Under the pieces are notes generated by a model that worked only from the letters and a program-made list of their open reading frames with translations, was not told the origin of the DNA and did no database searches. Of a stretch of 64,000 nt of DNA, positions 7,901-16,858 are shown in pieces; positions within the stretch are counted from its first letter, which is position 1, and every line of letters starts with the position of its first letter. The translations under genes and the position numbers were made by a program. Location of the stretch: NCBI RefSeq assembly GCF_048007035.1, contig NZ_CP180355.1:2790001-2854000 (forward strand), written 5' to 3'. The DNA is from Imperialibacter sp963977595. Lineage in GTDB: Bacteria > Bacteroidota > Bacteroidia > Cytophagales > Cyclobacteriaceae.

Positions 7901-9202
7901 ATGACTACCAAAGCCCTCCTGCTGCTCGTCTTTTTTCTTTGCTATACCCGATTAAGTGCCCAACCCGGATGGATTTGGCCAGAAGATTCGATAAAAGCCG
8001 CCAAAGCAAAAGAGTATTATGCGCTTTACTCAGACCTGTCGAAGCTGGGCAATTCTGAAGAAGCACTACCCTACCTTGAATGGCTGCTTGCGGAAGTGGC
8101 GAACCTGAATGTGGGTCTTTACATTGGTGCTGCCAAAACTTACGAAGACCTCGCAGAAAAAGCGGAGGACGCAGCAGCTAAGGCATCTTATCAGGAACAG
8201 GTGTTGGCCGTCTACGACAAACGCATTGAGTACTTCAACCATGAGGGAGACGTGCTCAACCGCAAGGCATTTTCAGCCTACAAATTCTACAAGGACAACA
8301 AAGCGAAATACCCGCAGCTGATTGAATTGTTTGATAAGGCAAACAGCCTGAACGGAGTGGCAGCGTTCGACAACAACCTCATCGCCTTTATGGACGTGCT
8401 AAAAAGGTCGAAATTGACTGGCGGGGCAATTTCTGACGAGGAGGTACTGGAGTACTATGACGGGATCAGCGAAATTCTTGAGGCAAAGATTGCCAAGGAA
8501 CCATCGGAGTGGTTGATAAAAATACAGGAAACGATTGACCAGATTCTCATCGAAATTGTTCCGCTGGATTGCAGTTTTGTAGAAAATACCCTGGGAAGTA
8601 AATTGAAAGAAGATCCCTCGAACCTGAAGATGGCAAAGAAGGTTTTTCATCTTTTGCTCACAGGCAAGTGCGCCGACAGTCCTCTCTTCTTTGAATCCGC
8701 CAAAATCATCCAGGACGAAGCTCCTTCCTATGGTTTTGCCAGAATTCTGGCGGCAAAAAGAGCTGCTGACGATGATCATGAAGCTGCCCTAAAATACTAC
8801 AATGAGGCGCTAAGCCTCACCGATGAAAATGAAAAAAAGGCTGAGACGTCGCTGGACATTGCCCGGATTTATGCAGCTCAGGAACAAAAGGCGATGGCTC
8901 GAACACATGCGAGAAAGGCACTCGGATACCAGGAGGAAATGCCTGAAGCCTACAACCTGATAGGTAACCTTTACTACCATAGCTATGAAGACTGCAAAGA
9001 AGGTGTGAGCCGGGTGAAAGACAGGGCTGTTTTCATTGCGGCTTACGACATGTACCGCAAAGCGGGCAATGCAAAAGGCATGGAAGATGCAAAAAGCCAG
9101 TTCCCTTCTATTGGAGAAATTTTCGAAGAAGGAATGCAGGAAGGAGATAAAATAGTCTTGAGCTGCTGGGTAAAGGAGAGCGTGGTGTTGCAGAAAAGAT
9201 AG
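7901..9202 (+). CDS. Secreted TPR-repeat protein
   Basis: A 433-residue protein with an N-terminal signal peptide (MTTKALLLLVFFLCY...LSA, cleavage before QPGW). The rest is alpha-helical with tetratricopeptide-type repeats, clearest near the C-terminus (residues about 265-345: helix pairs with A-Y-L/YY pattern such as DDDHEAALKYYNEAL and AEQKAMARTHARKALGYQ). TPR proteins of this size are common in the Bacteroidota periplasm as protein-interaction scaffolds; no catalytic motif is seen. It is monocistronic, follows the S9 peptidase after 105 bp and is preceded by a candidate promoter in an inverted repeat. Function unknown. Confidence 0.8.
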   Translation: MTTKALLLLVFFLCYTRLSAQPGWIWPEDSIKAAKAKEYYALYSDLSKLGNSEEALPYLEWLLAEVANLNVGLYIGAAKTYEDLAEKAEDAAAKASYQEQVLAVYDKRIEYFNHEGDVLNRKAFSAYKFYKDNKAKYPQLIELFDKANSLNGVAAFDNNLIAFMDVLKRSKLTGGAISDEEVLEYYDGISEILEAKIAKEPSEWLIKIQETIDQILIEIVPLDCSFVENTLGSKLKEDPSNLKMAKKVFHLLLTGKCADSPLFFESAKIIQDEAPSYGFARILAAKRAADDDHEAALKYYNEALSLTDENEKKAETSLDIARIYAAQEQKAMARTHARKALGYQEEMPEAYNLIGNLYYHSYEDCKEGVSRVKDRAVFIAAYDMYRKAGNAKGMEDAKSQFPSIGEIFEEGMQEGDKIVLSCWVKESVVLQKR

Positions 9203-9263
9203 TCAACATCATTTTTATAGTCTTCTACGACAGGCGAGTGGTTGTTGATTTCCGTAACCTCAA

Positions 9264-9860
9264 TTATTCCTTTCGTTCAATAAGGTTAGTTGAAGCCTCG
9301 CCAACTTGTCGCCTCCTTTCCTTAAACACTTCTGTCAGCGCTTGTCTAGCTTCTTCAGTTAAGTCAAGTTTACTAGTCCTCACAAGTTCTTGCTCACTCA
9401 ACTTCTCAAACTTAGTTTTATAAAACTTTACCGCCTTATCGAATGAGCCTATTCTTTGCTCGTTCGAAATCCCCGCAGTCTCTTTAAGCCATTGGATAAG
9501 AATTGGCCTTCTGAAAAGCGCAAGGACGAAAAAAAGAGCTAGAGAATAGAGCTGAATACCAGGTGTGATACCTGTTCCAAAACTCGAAAAGGCAATAGTT
9601 AAATTGATAAAGTACAAAAACGAAGCAATGTTTAACATCCCGAAGAAAAGAAGAATTACAAGTGACGGCAATAGAAAACTTCTTTTCAAATAGGCAATTA
9701 CCGTTACCGCCGTTAGCCCGATGAATCCAATCACATCTGACACATATAGGGAATAACCGGTCACCAAGGCAATAGAAAAGCTTAACACCATACCTGCCCA
9801 GAGTAGAACAATGATTACATCTTCAACTGAAGCCTTCTCCCAAAAAGACTTTTCTGACAC
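9264..9860 (-). CDS. Hypothetical multi-pass membrane protein
   Basis: 198 residues. Four or five hydrophobic helices occupy about residues 13-125 (VIIVLLWAGMVLSFSIALV, VIGFIGLTAVTVIAYL, LLPSLVILLFFGML, LYSLALFFVLALF). A soluble, charged C-terminal tail of about 70 residues follows (SEQELVRTSKLDLTEEARQAL), which could be a short helical cytoplasmic domain. It starts 4 bp after the stop of the branching enzyme gene, so the two are probably co-transcribed leftward. I do not recognise a family. The DNA is more A+T-rich than the branching-enzyme gene. Confidence 0.65.
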   Translation of the reverse strand: MSEKSFWEKASVEDVIIVLLWAGMVLSFSIALVTGYSLYVSDVIGFIGLTAVTVIAYLKRSFLLPSLVILLFFGMLNIASFLYFINLTIAFSSFGTGITPGIQLYSLALFFVLALFRRPILIQWLKETAGISNEQRIGSFDKAVKFYKTKFEKLSEQELVRTSKLDLTEEARQALTEVFKERRRQVGEASTNLIERKE

Positions 9861-9864
9861 AGAT

Positions 9865-11883
9865 TTATTGTTTCTTCATCACCAAACAAACCCTTGCCGG
9901 CAAATACACACTCAGGAAGTGTTCTCCATACAGGTTCACTGTTGGGTAGATCATTTTGTCGTCTACTCTTCCGAAGCCTCCGAACTTGGCGTGGTCACTA
10001 TTGAGTACGATTTTGTAATCACCACCCTGCTGCACTTTGAACCGGTAGTCGGGCACGGAGTTTTGACCGTGAAAATTGAATAGGAAGATCAAGTTCTTAC
10101 GTTCAAAAATGATGACCTTATTGGTATCATCCATATTGAGCTGCTGGGCCGGTAGGCTGTCAGGAATAGCCTCAGCGGTAGCCAGGTGCACCATGGCTTC
10201 GTCAAAACTGTTGAGGTACTGGTAACGCAGATCGGCATGATCCACAAGGCTCCACTGCCTGCGGGCATATTTGTAGCTCCAGCCGTTGCCCTCTCTCGGG
10301 AAGTCGACCCACTCAGGGTGCCCAAACTCATTGCCAATAAAAGTCAGGTAGCCTTCGCCGCCCAAAGACAGGGTAAACAACCGTAGCATTTTGTGCAGCG
10401 CAATGCCCCTGTCGATGATCAGACTTGGAAGCTCCTTGTGCATGTGGGTGTACATTTCCTTGTCCATCAACCAAAAAGCCAGCGACTTATCACCCACAAG
10501 GGCCTGGTCGTGCGACTCGGCATAGGCAATGTTTTTTTCTCCAAACCGCCGGTTTTGCAGCGTACTCCACATCTCGTGGATATTCCACTCTTCATCGGTT
10601 TTGTGCTTGAGCAACTTGATCCAATAGTCAGGAATGCCCATGGCCAGCCGATAGTCGAAGCCCAGTCCTCCTTCTTTGGTAGGTCGGCATAGGCCAGGCA
10701 TGCCACTCATGTCTTCGGCGATGGAAATAGCACCTTTTTTGGAATGGATAATTTCGTTGGCCAACTGCAGGTAGGTGAGTACATCCCAGTCGACCCCGGC
10801 AGCGAAATATTTGTCGTAGTGATCGAAGCTTACGTTGCCATGATGGAAGTAAAGCATCGAGGTAATGCCATCGAAGCGGTACCCATCAAAATGAAACTCC
10901 TCGAGCCAGTATTTGACATTTGAAAGCAGAAATTGCTTTACTTCCCATTTTCCGTAATTGAATAGCATGGAATCCCACTGCTCGTGAAAGCCCCGGCCTC
11001 CTTCGTGGAAGTATTGCGTTTGGGTGCCATCGAGCTTGTTGAGTCCTTCGGCAATATTCTTCACAGCATGTGAGTGCACGATGTCCATGATCACTGCTAT
11101 ACCCATTTCGTGCGCCTTGTTCACCAAATAGCGCAAGTCGTCCGGTGTGCCGAAGCGGCTGGTGGGTGCAAAATAATTGCTGACATGATAGCCAAAGGAG
11201 CCGTAGTAAGGATGCTCCTGCACGGCCATCATCTGGATAGTATTGTAACCCAGCTTCTTGATTCTTGGCAAAGTAAGCTCAGCAAACTCCCGGTATGTAC
11301 CTACCCCTTCCTTCTCCTGAGCCATGCCCACATGGCACTCATAAATGATCGGGCATTTACTCGCAGAAACGGAGGAAAATTTAGTGTCGGTCCACTTAAA
11401 TTTCTTGGCTGGTCTGTAAACGCAAGCTGAAAAATCATAGGTAGTTGGGTCTTGTACCACGTAAGTGGCATAGGCGGGAATCCGATCCATTTCGCCGGCC
11501 TCCGATTTCACGTGCACTTTGAACTTGGTGCCGTCCTGAAATTTCTCGCCCTTCTTTTCTTCAGCAATGAAAATCTCCCAAATGCCTTCCTTGTTTTTCT
11601 TAAGCTTGTGTGCCTCTCTGTCCCAGCCGTTAAAGTCGCCTACCACTGACAGTGCATGAGCCGCAGGTGCCCACTCACGGTACCACCAGCCATTGGCTTT
11701 GTCGTCGTAAGTAAGGCCAAAATACTCGTAAGCCGAGGCAAATTGGTTCAAGGAGCCGGCAGCTTTCTTGATATCGCTCATGGCTGCATTGAACCTTTCG
11801 ATCCTATTACTCACCTCTTCGGCATATGGCTCCAGCCAGGGGTCATTTTTAACAAGTATCGGAGTGTTGATCTTTTTGGCCAT
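9865..11883 (-). CDS. glgB: 1,4-alpha-glucan branching enzyme (GH13, eukaryote-like type)
   Basis: 672 residues, cytoplasmic. A CBM48 domain lies at about 50-150 (YEYFGLTYD, WYREWAPAAHALSVVGDFNGW). The GH13 barrel follows, with VIMDIVHSHA, FDGYRFDGITSM (nucleophile Asp near 337), ISIAEDMSGMPG (acid/base Glu near 389) and YAESHDQALVGDK (His-Asp near 455). An all-beta C-terminal domain ends at LPARVCLVMKK. The enzyme transfers alpha-1,4 chains to alpha-1,6 positions in glycogen. The QYFHEGGRGFHEQWDSMLFNYG region is typical of the GH13_8 group that includes plant and animal enzymes. It lies in a leftward run with an SDR gene upstream (19-bp gap) and a membrane protein downstream. Confidence 0.95.
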   Translation of the reverse strand: MAKKINTPILVKNDPWLEPYAEEVSNRIERFNAAMSDIKKAAGSLNQFASAYEYFGLTYDDKANGWWYREWAPAAHALSVVGDFNGWDREAHKLKKNKEGIWEIFIAEEKKGEKFQDGTKFKVHVKSEAGEMDRIPAYATYVVQDPTTYDFSACVYRPAKKFKWTDTKFSSVSASKCPIIYECHVGMAQEKEGVGTYREFAELTLPRIKKLGYNTIQMMAVQEHPYYGSFGYHVSNYFAPTSRFGTPDDLRYLVNKAHEMGIAVIMDIVHSHAVKNIAEGLNKLDGTQTQYFHEGGRGFHEQWDSMLFNYGKWEVKQFLLSNVKYWLEEFHFDGYRFDGITSMLYFHHGNVSFDHYDKYFAAGVDWDVLTYLQLANEIIHSKKGAISIAEDMSGMPGLCRPTKEGGLGFDYRLAMGIPDYWIKLLKHKTDEEWNIHEMWSTLQNRRFGEKNIAYAESHDQALVGDKSLAFWLMDKEMYTHMHKELPSLIIDRGIALHKMLRLFTLSLGGEGYLTFIGNEFGHPEWVDFPREGNGWSYKYARRQWSLVDHADLRYQYLNSFDEAMVHLATAEAIPDSLPAQQLNMDDTNKVIIFERKNLIFLFNFHGQNSVPDYRFKVQQGGDYKIVLNSDHAKFGGFGRVDDKMIYPTVNLYGEHFLSVYLPARVCLVMKKQ

Positions 11884-11901
11884 GGTTGCTGGGGTTGCTG
11901 T

Positions 11902-12723
11902 CTAAATGAAGAAATCAGGCATTAAATTGGCAGAAGGGTCAACCGCATAACCTGTGAGGTCAGTAATCCCCTCCGCCTTCAGTACTTCATCGTCAATATA
12001 GAAATTGCCAGTGGCTTCTGATGACTTTCTCCTTAAAATATAATAAGCGGCGTCGGCGAGTATCTCCGGTTTCCTCGATTGATTCACCATCTGATCACCT
12101 CCCAGCAAGTTCTGTACGGCAGCGGTGGCGATGGTTGTTCGGGGCCACAAAGCGTTAACAGCAATATTATCCTTTTTAAACTCCTTGGCCATGCCCAGCA
12201 CACACATGCTCATGCCAAACTTGGCCATGGTGTAGGCCACGTGAGGCGCAAACCAGCGAGCCTCCATGTTCAGCGGCGGCGACATATTCATGATGTGTGG
12301 GTTCTCTGCCTTTTTGAGGTAGGGAATGCACGTTTTCGACATCAAAAAAGTGCCTCTGGTATTTACCTGATGCATGAGGTCGTATCGCTTCATTTCGGTG
12401 GCCAGCGTTGGTGTAAGGCTAATGGCACTGGCGTTGTTGATCAGTATATCAATCCCGCCAAACGTCTCCACTGCCTTCTCCACAGCGGCCTGCACCTGGT
12501 CTTCGAAACGGATGTCGACCATCAACGGCAAAGCCTTACCTCCCGCCTGTTCGATTTCCTCGGCTGCAGTATAGATAGTGCCTGGCAGTTTCGGATGAGG
12601 TTCGGTTGTTTTGGCTGCGATTACAATATTGGCACCTTCACTGGCCAATTTTTTGCCTATGGCGAGGCCAATTCCTCTGCTGGCACCGGTGATAAAAACT
12701 GTTTTATTCTTAAAATATGTCAT
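11902..12723 (-). CDS. Short-chain dehydrogenase/reductase (HSDL2-like)
   Basis: 273 residues with a complete Rossmann SDR fold: cofactor-binding TGASRGIGLAIG (residues 11-22), NNASAISL (about 93-100), catalytic serine region NMSPPL (about 148-153), YxxxK as YTMAK (about 167-171) and a downstream NALWPRTTIATAA segment. This pattern, including SPP and WPRT, resembles the human HSDL2 and bacterial SDR group acting on fatty-acyl or steroid-like substrates with NADP(H). The substrate is not predictable. It is the first gene of the leftward run into glgB and diverges from the S41 peptidase gene across a 158-bp region. Confidence 0.9.
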   Translation of the reverse strand: MTYFKNKTVFITGASRGIGLAIGKKLASEGANIVIAAKTTEPHPKLPGTIYTAAEEIEQAGGKALPLMVDIRFEDQVQAAVEKAVETFGGIDILINNASAISLTPTLATEMKRYDLMHQVNTRGTFLMSKTCIPYLKKAENPHIMNMSPPLNMEARWFAPHVAYTMAKFGMSMCVLGMAKEFKKDNIAVNALWPRTTIATAAVQNLLGGDQMVNQSRKPEILADAAYYILRRKSSEATGNFYIDDEVLKAEGITDLTGYAVDPSANLMPDFFI

Positions 12724-12881
12724 ATATTTATGGGTTCGATCTGCATCATTTAGAAAGGGGTAACGTTATTGTTTAAATTAAGGGAATTATTCATAATTTA
12801 AGAATGATTGTATAGAATAACTCCGCAACGTTGCTTCAATAAATAATTCGTTTAAGTAGACGCTCGCAAAACGCCCGCACA
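12724..12881. promoter_or_regulatory. Divergent promoter region with palindromes
   Basis: This 158-bp A+T-rich region separates the SDR and S41 peptidase genes. It contains three small palindromes: TAACGTTA (12761-12768), AATTAT-TC-ATAATT (12785-12798) and GCAACGTTGC (12825-12834). The first and last share an AACGTT centre, so they could be paired operator half-sites. No confident -7/-33 boxes were found. Confidence 0.3.
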
Positions 12882-14531
12882 ATGAGTAAATTTCAAAGAC
12901 GCCTCTTTATACCTACGCTGCTAGTACTAGCCATCGGCTGGTTTGGTTTTTCCAGCTACAGCGACAAATTTTTTCAAATAGCCAAAAACCTCGATTTGTT
13001 TGCTTCCATCTACAAGGAAATTAACACTTACTATGTGGACGATGTGAACCCAAACAGGTTGATCAAAACAGGTATTGATGCGATGCTGGAAAGCCTCGAC
13101 CCCTACACAGTATATATTCCAGAAGACGACATAGAAGATTTCCGCACCATGACAACCGGTGAATACGGGGGCATAGGTGCAAGCACAGAATTTCTTGAAG
13201 GACACCACACCATCATCATGCTGCAGGAAGGTTACCCTGCTCACAAAGCTGGCTTGCAGATAGGCGACCAAATTCTGAGCATCAATGGCATTGAAGTAGA
13301 ACAAAAAGAAAGCTTCGATTTGGGCAAGCTGCTCAAAGGGCAATCAAGAACAAATTTTGGCATCACCGTTAACCGATACGGCAAAAAGGAGCCAATGGTG
13401 TTTCAGGTGGATCGTGAAAAAATCACCATTGACAACGTGTATTACTCAGGCATGGTGAATGAGAATATTGGGCTGATCAAATTAACTGAGTTTACAACAC
13501 ATGCCGGGGACGAAGTAAAAAAGGCGGTGATCAAATTGAAGAAAGAAGGTGCCACTTCTATTATTCTTGACTTAAGAGACAACCCGGGCGGGCTACTGCA
13601 CGAGGCAGTTAATATTTCGAATATTTTTCTTCCCAAGGGCAAAAAAGTAGTTGACACAAAAGGCAAAATCACCGACCTCAACAGAACTTATAAGACACTG
13701 GATGAGCCGGTGGACACTCAAATTCCTTTGGCCATTCTTACCAACAGCGGCAGCGCATCGGCTTCCGAAATTGTGGCTGGCGTTATTCAGGACTTCGACA
13801 GAGGCGTTTTGATTGGCGAAAAGACTTTTGGAAAAGGGCTCGTACAATCCACACGCCCGCTGAGCTACAATGCCCAGCTCAAAGTCACTACCGCCAAATA
13901 CTACATCCCTAGCGGCAGATGTATTCAGGCATTGGACTATGCCCACCGCAATGCCGATGGCACGGTCAACAAGCTGCCTGATTCTTTGAAAGTAGCATTC
14001 AAAACCGGAAATGGCCGGGTGGTATATGATGGCGACGGGCTGGATCCTGACGTGGTGGTTGAGGTAGAAGACTATCCAAGCATCGCACTTGTATTATCTT
14101 CCAAGGGCTATTTGTTCCAGTATGCCACGCTTTATCATTACCAGCATCCTCAAATTTCGGCCGCCAGAGAGTTTCAGCTGAGCGACGCCGACTACAACGA
14201 TTTTTTAAGTTGGGTTCGTAAAAAGGAGCTTTCTTACGAAACCTCCGTGGACAGGGCTTATCGTCACCTGCTTGCCGCAGCCAAGAGAGACAAGACCTAT
14301 GCCAGCCTTGAAGACCAACTCGGATCCCTGGAAGAAAAAATCAATGCGCTGAAAGAAAAAGACCTCACCAAGTTCAAAGACGACATCAAAGGGCTGTTGG
14401 AGCAGGAGATCATCACCCGCTACTACCTGCAGAAAGGCCTTATCGAAGTGACCTTCCCCGACGATCCGGATATTCAAAAGGCGATTCAGGTGCTGAATAA
14501 CCCTGCTGAGTACAAAAGAATTTTAGGCTGA
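12882..14531 (+). CDS. C-terminal processing peptidase (S41, PDZ)
   Basis: 549 residues. N-terminal membrane anchor or signal (FIPTLLVLAIGWFGF, residues 9-23), then a helical region, a PDZ domain (about 85-165, GYPAHKAGLQIGDQILSINGI) and the S41 catalytic core. Ser291 (TNSGSASASE) and Lys318 (EKTFGKG) form the expected Ser-Lys dyad. The C-terminal 170 residues are helical and charged. Such tail-specific proteases degrade or trim periplasmic and secreted proteins after recognising their C-termini. It starts at ATG 12882 and is followed by 82 bp before an ECF sigma gene. No terminator was seen between them. Confidence 0.93.
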   Translation: MSKFQRRLFIPTLLVLAIGWFGFSSYSDKFFQIAKNLDLFASIYKEINTYYVDDVNPNRLIKTGIDAMLESLDPYTVYIPEDDIEDFRTMTTGEYGGIGASTEFLEGHHTIIMLQEGYPAHKAGLQIGDQILSINGIEVEQKESFDLGKLLKGQSRTNFGITVNRYGKKEPMVFQVDREKITIDNVYYSGMVNENIGLIKLTEFTTHAGDEVKKAVIKLKKEGATSIILDLRDNPGGLLHEAVNISNIFLPKGKKVVDTKGKITDLNRTYKTLDEPVDTQIPLAILTNSGSASASEIVAGVIQDFDRGVLIGEKTFGKGLVQSTRPLSYNAQLKVTTAKYYIPSGRCIQALDYAHRNADGTVNKLPDSLKVAFKTGNGRVVYDGDGLDPDVVVEVEDYPSIALVLSSKGYLFQYATLYHYQHPQISAAREFQLSDADYNDFLSWVRKKELSYETSVDRAYRHLLAAAKRDKTYASLEDQLGSLEEKINALKEKDLTKFKDDIKGLLEQEIITRYYLQKGLIEVTFPDDPDIQKAIQVLNNPAEYKRILG

Positions 14532-14613
14532 AAAACTTTTTAGGTAATTCTATGTAACCTTTCTCTCCGACCAAGGTTTTCCCGCCGAACATGAATCGAT
14601 AACCCCAGGTGGT

Positions 14614-15180
14614 TTGAATGCTTTGGACGACAACTCGCTCATGCTGAAAGTCAAGGCCGGCGATCTTGACAAGATGGCTTTGCTGTATGAGCGACACAAC
14701 AGAAATCTTTTTGGCTTTTTTTATAAGCTAACCGGCAGCGGATCGGTGAGCGAAGACCTTGTGCACAATGTCTTCTACCGAATGCTCAAGTACCGCTACA
14801 CCTTTACGGAGGACACCTCCGGCAGTCATCGGTTTACTGCCTGGATGTATCACCTGGCAAGGAATGTAAACGCCGACCATTACAAAAAACAAAAGAAGGT
14901 TTCTTACACCGACGACATGGAGCCCTGGGAAAGAAAGCTCAAGGTGGATGAGAATGCGCATTCTCAAATGGCCAAATCGCAAGACCTCGAGCTTTTGCAA
15001 AAAGCGATCAAACACCTGGCGCCTGAAAAACAGGAGATGCTCATCCTCACTAAATATCAGGGGATGAAGTACGAGCAGGTGGCTGACATCTTCGGAATCA
15101 CTGAAGGGGCAGTAAAGGTGCGGATGCACAGGGTGCTGCAGGAATTGAGAGAGGTTTATTTAAAGCTGGAAAAGGTATAA
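14614..15180 (+). CDS. ECF-type RNA polymerase sigma factor
   Basis: 188 residues from a TTG start at 14614; ATG at 14641 is an alternative. Sigma region 2 is at about 20-95 (ALLYERHNRNLFGFFYKLTG, then DLVHNVFYRMLKYR, WMYHLARNVNADHYKKQ). Region 4 is at about 128-185 (LAPEKQEMLILTKYQGMKYEQ split by the helix-turn-helix VADIFGITEGAVKVRMHR). The N-terminal motif DDNSLMLKVKAGDLDKM is typical of Bacteroidota ECF factors and supports the upstream TTG start. It is followed after 4 bp by a membrane protein of anti-sigma size and two DUF4097 proteins, so the four genes likely form an envelope-related regulon. Confidence 0.9.
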   Translation: MNALDDNSLMLKVKAGDLDKMALLYERHNRNLFGFFYKLTGSGSVSEDLVHNVFYRMLKYRYTFTEDTSGSHRFTAWMYHLARNVNADHYKKQKKVSYTDDMEPWERKLKVDENAHSQMAKSQDLELLQKAIKHLAPEKQEMLILTKYQGMKYEQVADIFGITEGAVKVRMHRVLQELREVYLKLEKV

Positions 15181-15184
15181 CGTC

Positions 15185-15973
15185 ATGAGCCAGGAACAAC
15201 TAAAAGAGAAATGGATGGACTACATGAATGGGTCCATCACTTTGCAGGAGTGGGAAAGCTTTAAGAGCCAGGCTGACCCGGCACAGCTTGCAGAACTGGA
15301 AGGTCTTGAGAAAATCTGGCTGGCCATGGATGAGCTCCCTGCGGCACCAGAGCCGGAAGCCACAATGGACGAGCGTTTTTACGCTACCCTGAGTGAGTTC
15401 CGCAAAGAGGCAACGGCACCAAGAGGGACTGTGAACTGGGTCAGTATTTTGGAAGTCTTGTCGTGGCGAAGACTGGCACTTGGCATGCTCATTTTCGCTC
15501 TGGGGGGTGGTTTTGGATACGTGCTGTCACCTTCTGGTGAGTACAAGCAAGAAATCAGCTCTCTTTCCAGCGAAATGAAAGACATGAAGGAAATGATGAT
15601 GCTGACATTGCTTGAGAAACCAGCCGTTCAGGACCGGCTAAGGGCTGTGAGCTTGTCATCGGAGCTGCCAGAGGCTGACAGCAGGGTTATCGAGGCTCTT
15701 GTTCAAACATTGAATACCGATGAAAATGTGAATGTGCGAATGGTCACCGTAGAGGCTTTGGCGAGGTTCGGGCGATATCCCGAAGTGCGGCAAGCTTTGG
15801 TGAGCTCCATCAGCAGGCAATCGTCGCCCATGGTGCAGATTGCCCTGGCGGAGGCCATGGTAGCGCTCAACGAAAAAGGAGCGGTAGACGCCCTCAAGGG
15901 GCTTTTAGAGAAAGACGACCTGAATGACATTGTGCGGCAAAAAGTACAACAGAGCATCGAGGTATTGACTTAA
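15185..15973 (+). CDS. Membrane protein with HEAT-like repeats, candidate anti-sigma factor
   Basis: 262 residues. The N-terminal ~90 residues are soluble and acidic (KEKWMDYMNGSITLQEWESF, DERFYATL), like the cytoplasmic part of anti-sigma factors but without a zinc-binding HxxxCxxC motif. One transmembrane helix lies at about 97-116 (ALGMLIFALGGGFGYVLS), then a short Met-rich coiled coil (EMKDMKEMMMLTLLEK) and HEAT-like helical repeats (about 165-262, DENVNVRMVTVEALARFG, QIALAEAMVALNEKGAVDAL). Position directly after the sigma gene suggests it holds that sigma factor at the membrane and senses something in the periplasm through the HEAT repeats. That function is inferred from context. Confidence 0.75.
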   Translation: MSQEQLKEKWMDYMNGSITLQEWESFKSQADPAQLAELEGLEKIWLAMDELPAAPEPEATMDERFYATLSEFRKEATAPRGTVNWVSILEVLSWRRLALGMLIFALGGGFGYVLSPSGEYKQEISSLSSEMKDMKEMMMLTLLEKPAVQDRLRAVSLSSELPEADSRVIEALVQTLNTDENVNVRMVTVEALARFGRYPEVRQALVSSISRQSSPMVQIALAEAMVALNEKGAVDALKGLLEKDDLNDIVRQKVQQSIEVLT

Positions 15974-15984
15974 ATACTAATCAA

Positions 15985-16851
15985 ATGAAGAATCTATTGT
16001 TAATCATATTCCTGATTGGCTGCTTCGGCTATGCCCGGGCGACTGAAACAGAAAAAATCAAAATTCAGAAAACGCTGAAGTTTGCAACCCCTTCGCCTGA
16101 CAATGTGCTTGAGATCTACAATATCAATGGCTCCCTGCAAATTGAAGGCTACGACGGCCAGGAAATTATGGTCACGGCGGAGCTAACAATTTCAGGAAAG
16201 ACGCAAGCACTGCTGGACAAGGGAAAGAGTGAAATGAGCCTCGGTATATTGGAGGACGACTCGGCTCTGGTGCTTTACAACAAGGCGCCTTTTATTCACA
16301 ACGAAAGGATTGAAGGCCCCTGCAACTGCCATTGGAATTGGAGCAAGGACGTCGATTATAAATTCAGCTTTGACTTCAAAGTGAAGGTGCCAAGAGGCGT
16401 GAATCTGCACGTGCGCACGGTGAACGACGGCTTTATTGTCATCGATGGAATGAACAGCAACGTATCGGCGCATCATGTCAATGGCGATGTTACCCTCACA
16501 CAAATGGGAGGAAGCGTGGAAGCAAGAACCATTAACGGGGAGCTACTGGTGCGGCATACAAAAGCTCCGGTGGGTGGCAACAGCTACTATTCACTCAATG
16601 GTGACGTGAATGTGTACTATCCGGGTGAGCCCGATGCCGACATTACCTTCAAAAGCTTCAATGGCTCTTTCTATACTGATATGGAAAGGCTGGAAGTAAT
16701 GCCACCCGCATGGACCAAAGAGGTGACTGAGAAAAATGGCAGCACCAGGTACAAGCTAACACAGAAAAACAACATTAAGGTGGGCAAGGGCGGCAATCTG
16801 CTGGCCTTCGAAACCTTCAACGGAGATATTTATGTCAAAAAATCAAAATAA
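15985..16851 (+). CDS. DUF4097-family beta-repeat secreted protein
   Basis: 288 residues with a signal peptide (MKNLLLIIFLIGCFGYARA). The body is a right-handed beta repeat of the DUF4097 (putative adhesin) type: SLQIEGYDGQEIMVTAEL, VHHVNGDV-like turns, VEARTINGELLV, YYSLNGDVNVYYPG, FKSFNGSFYTD, ETFNGDIYV, with NG at each turn. DUF4097 proteins are associated with sigma or anti-sigma operons in Bacteroidota and may bind the envelope; no biochemical function is established. It is 11 bp after the HEAT membrane gene and 7 bp before a paralogue. An extra CNCHW segment near residues 113-117 is not shared with the paralogue. Confidence 0.82.
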   Translation: MKNLLLIIFLIGCFGYARATETEKIKIQKTLKFATPSPDNVLEIYNINGSLQIEGYDGQEIMVTAELTISGKTQALLDKGKSEMSLGILEDDSALVLYNKAPFIHNERIEGPCNCHWNWSKDVDYKFSFDFKVKVPRGVNLHVRTVNDGFIVIDGMNSNVSAHHVNGDVTLTQMGGSVEARTINGELLVRHTKAPVGGNSYYSLNGDVNVYYPGEPDADITFKSFNGSFYTDMERLEVMPPAWTKEVTEKNGSTRYKLTQKNNIKVGKGGNLLAFETFNGDIYVKKSK

Positions 16852-16858
16852 TTGGACA

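Noticed and set aside
12079..12753. A 224-codon open frame opposite the SDR gene
   Set aside because: No domain and low-complexity composition; the SDR on the other strand has complete motifs.
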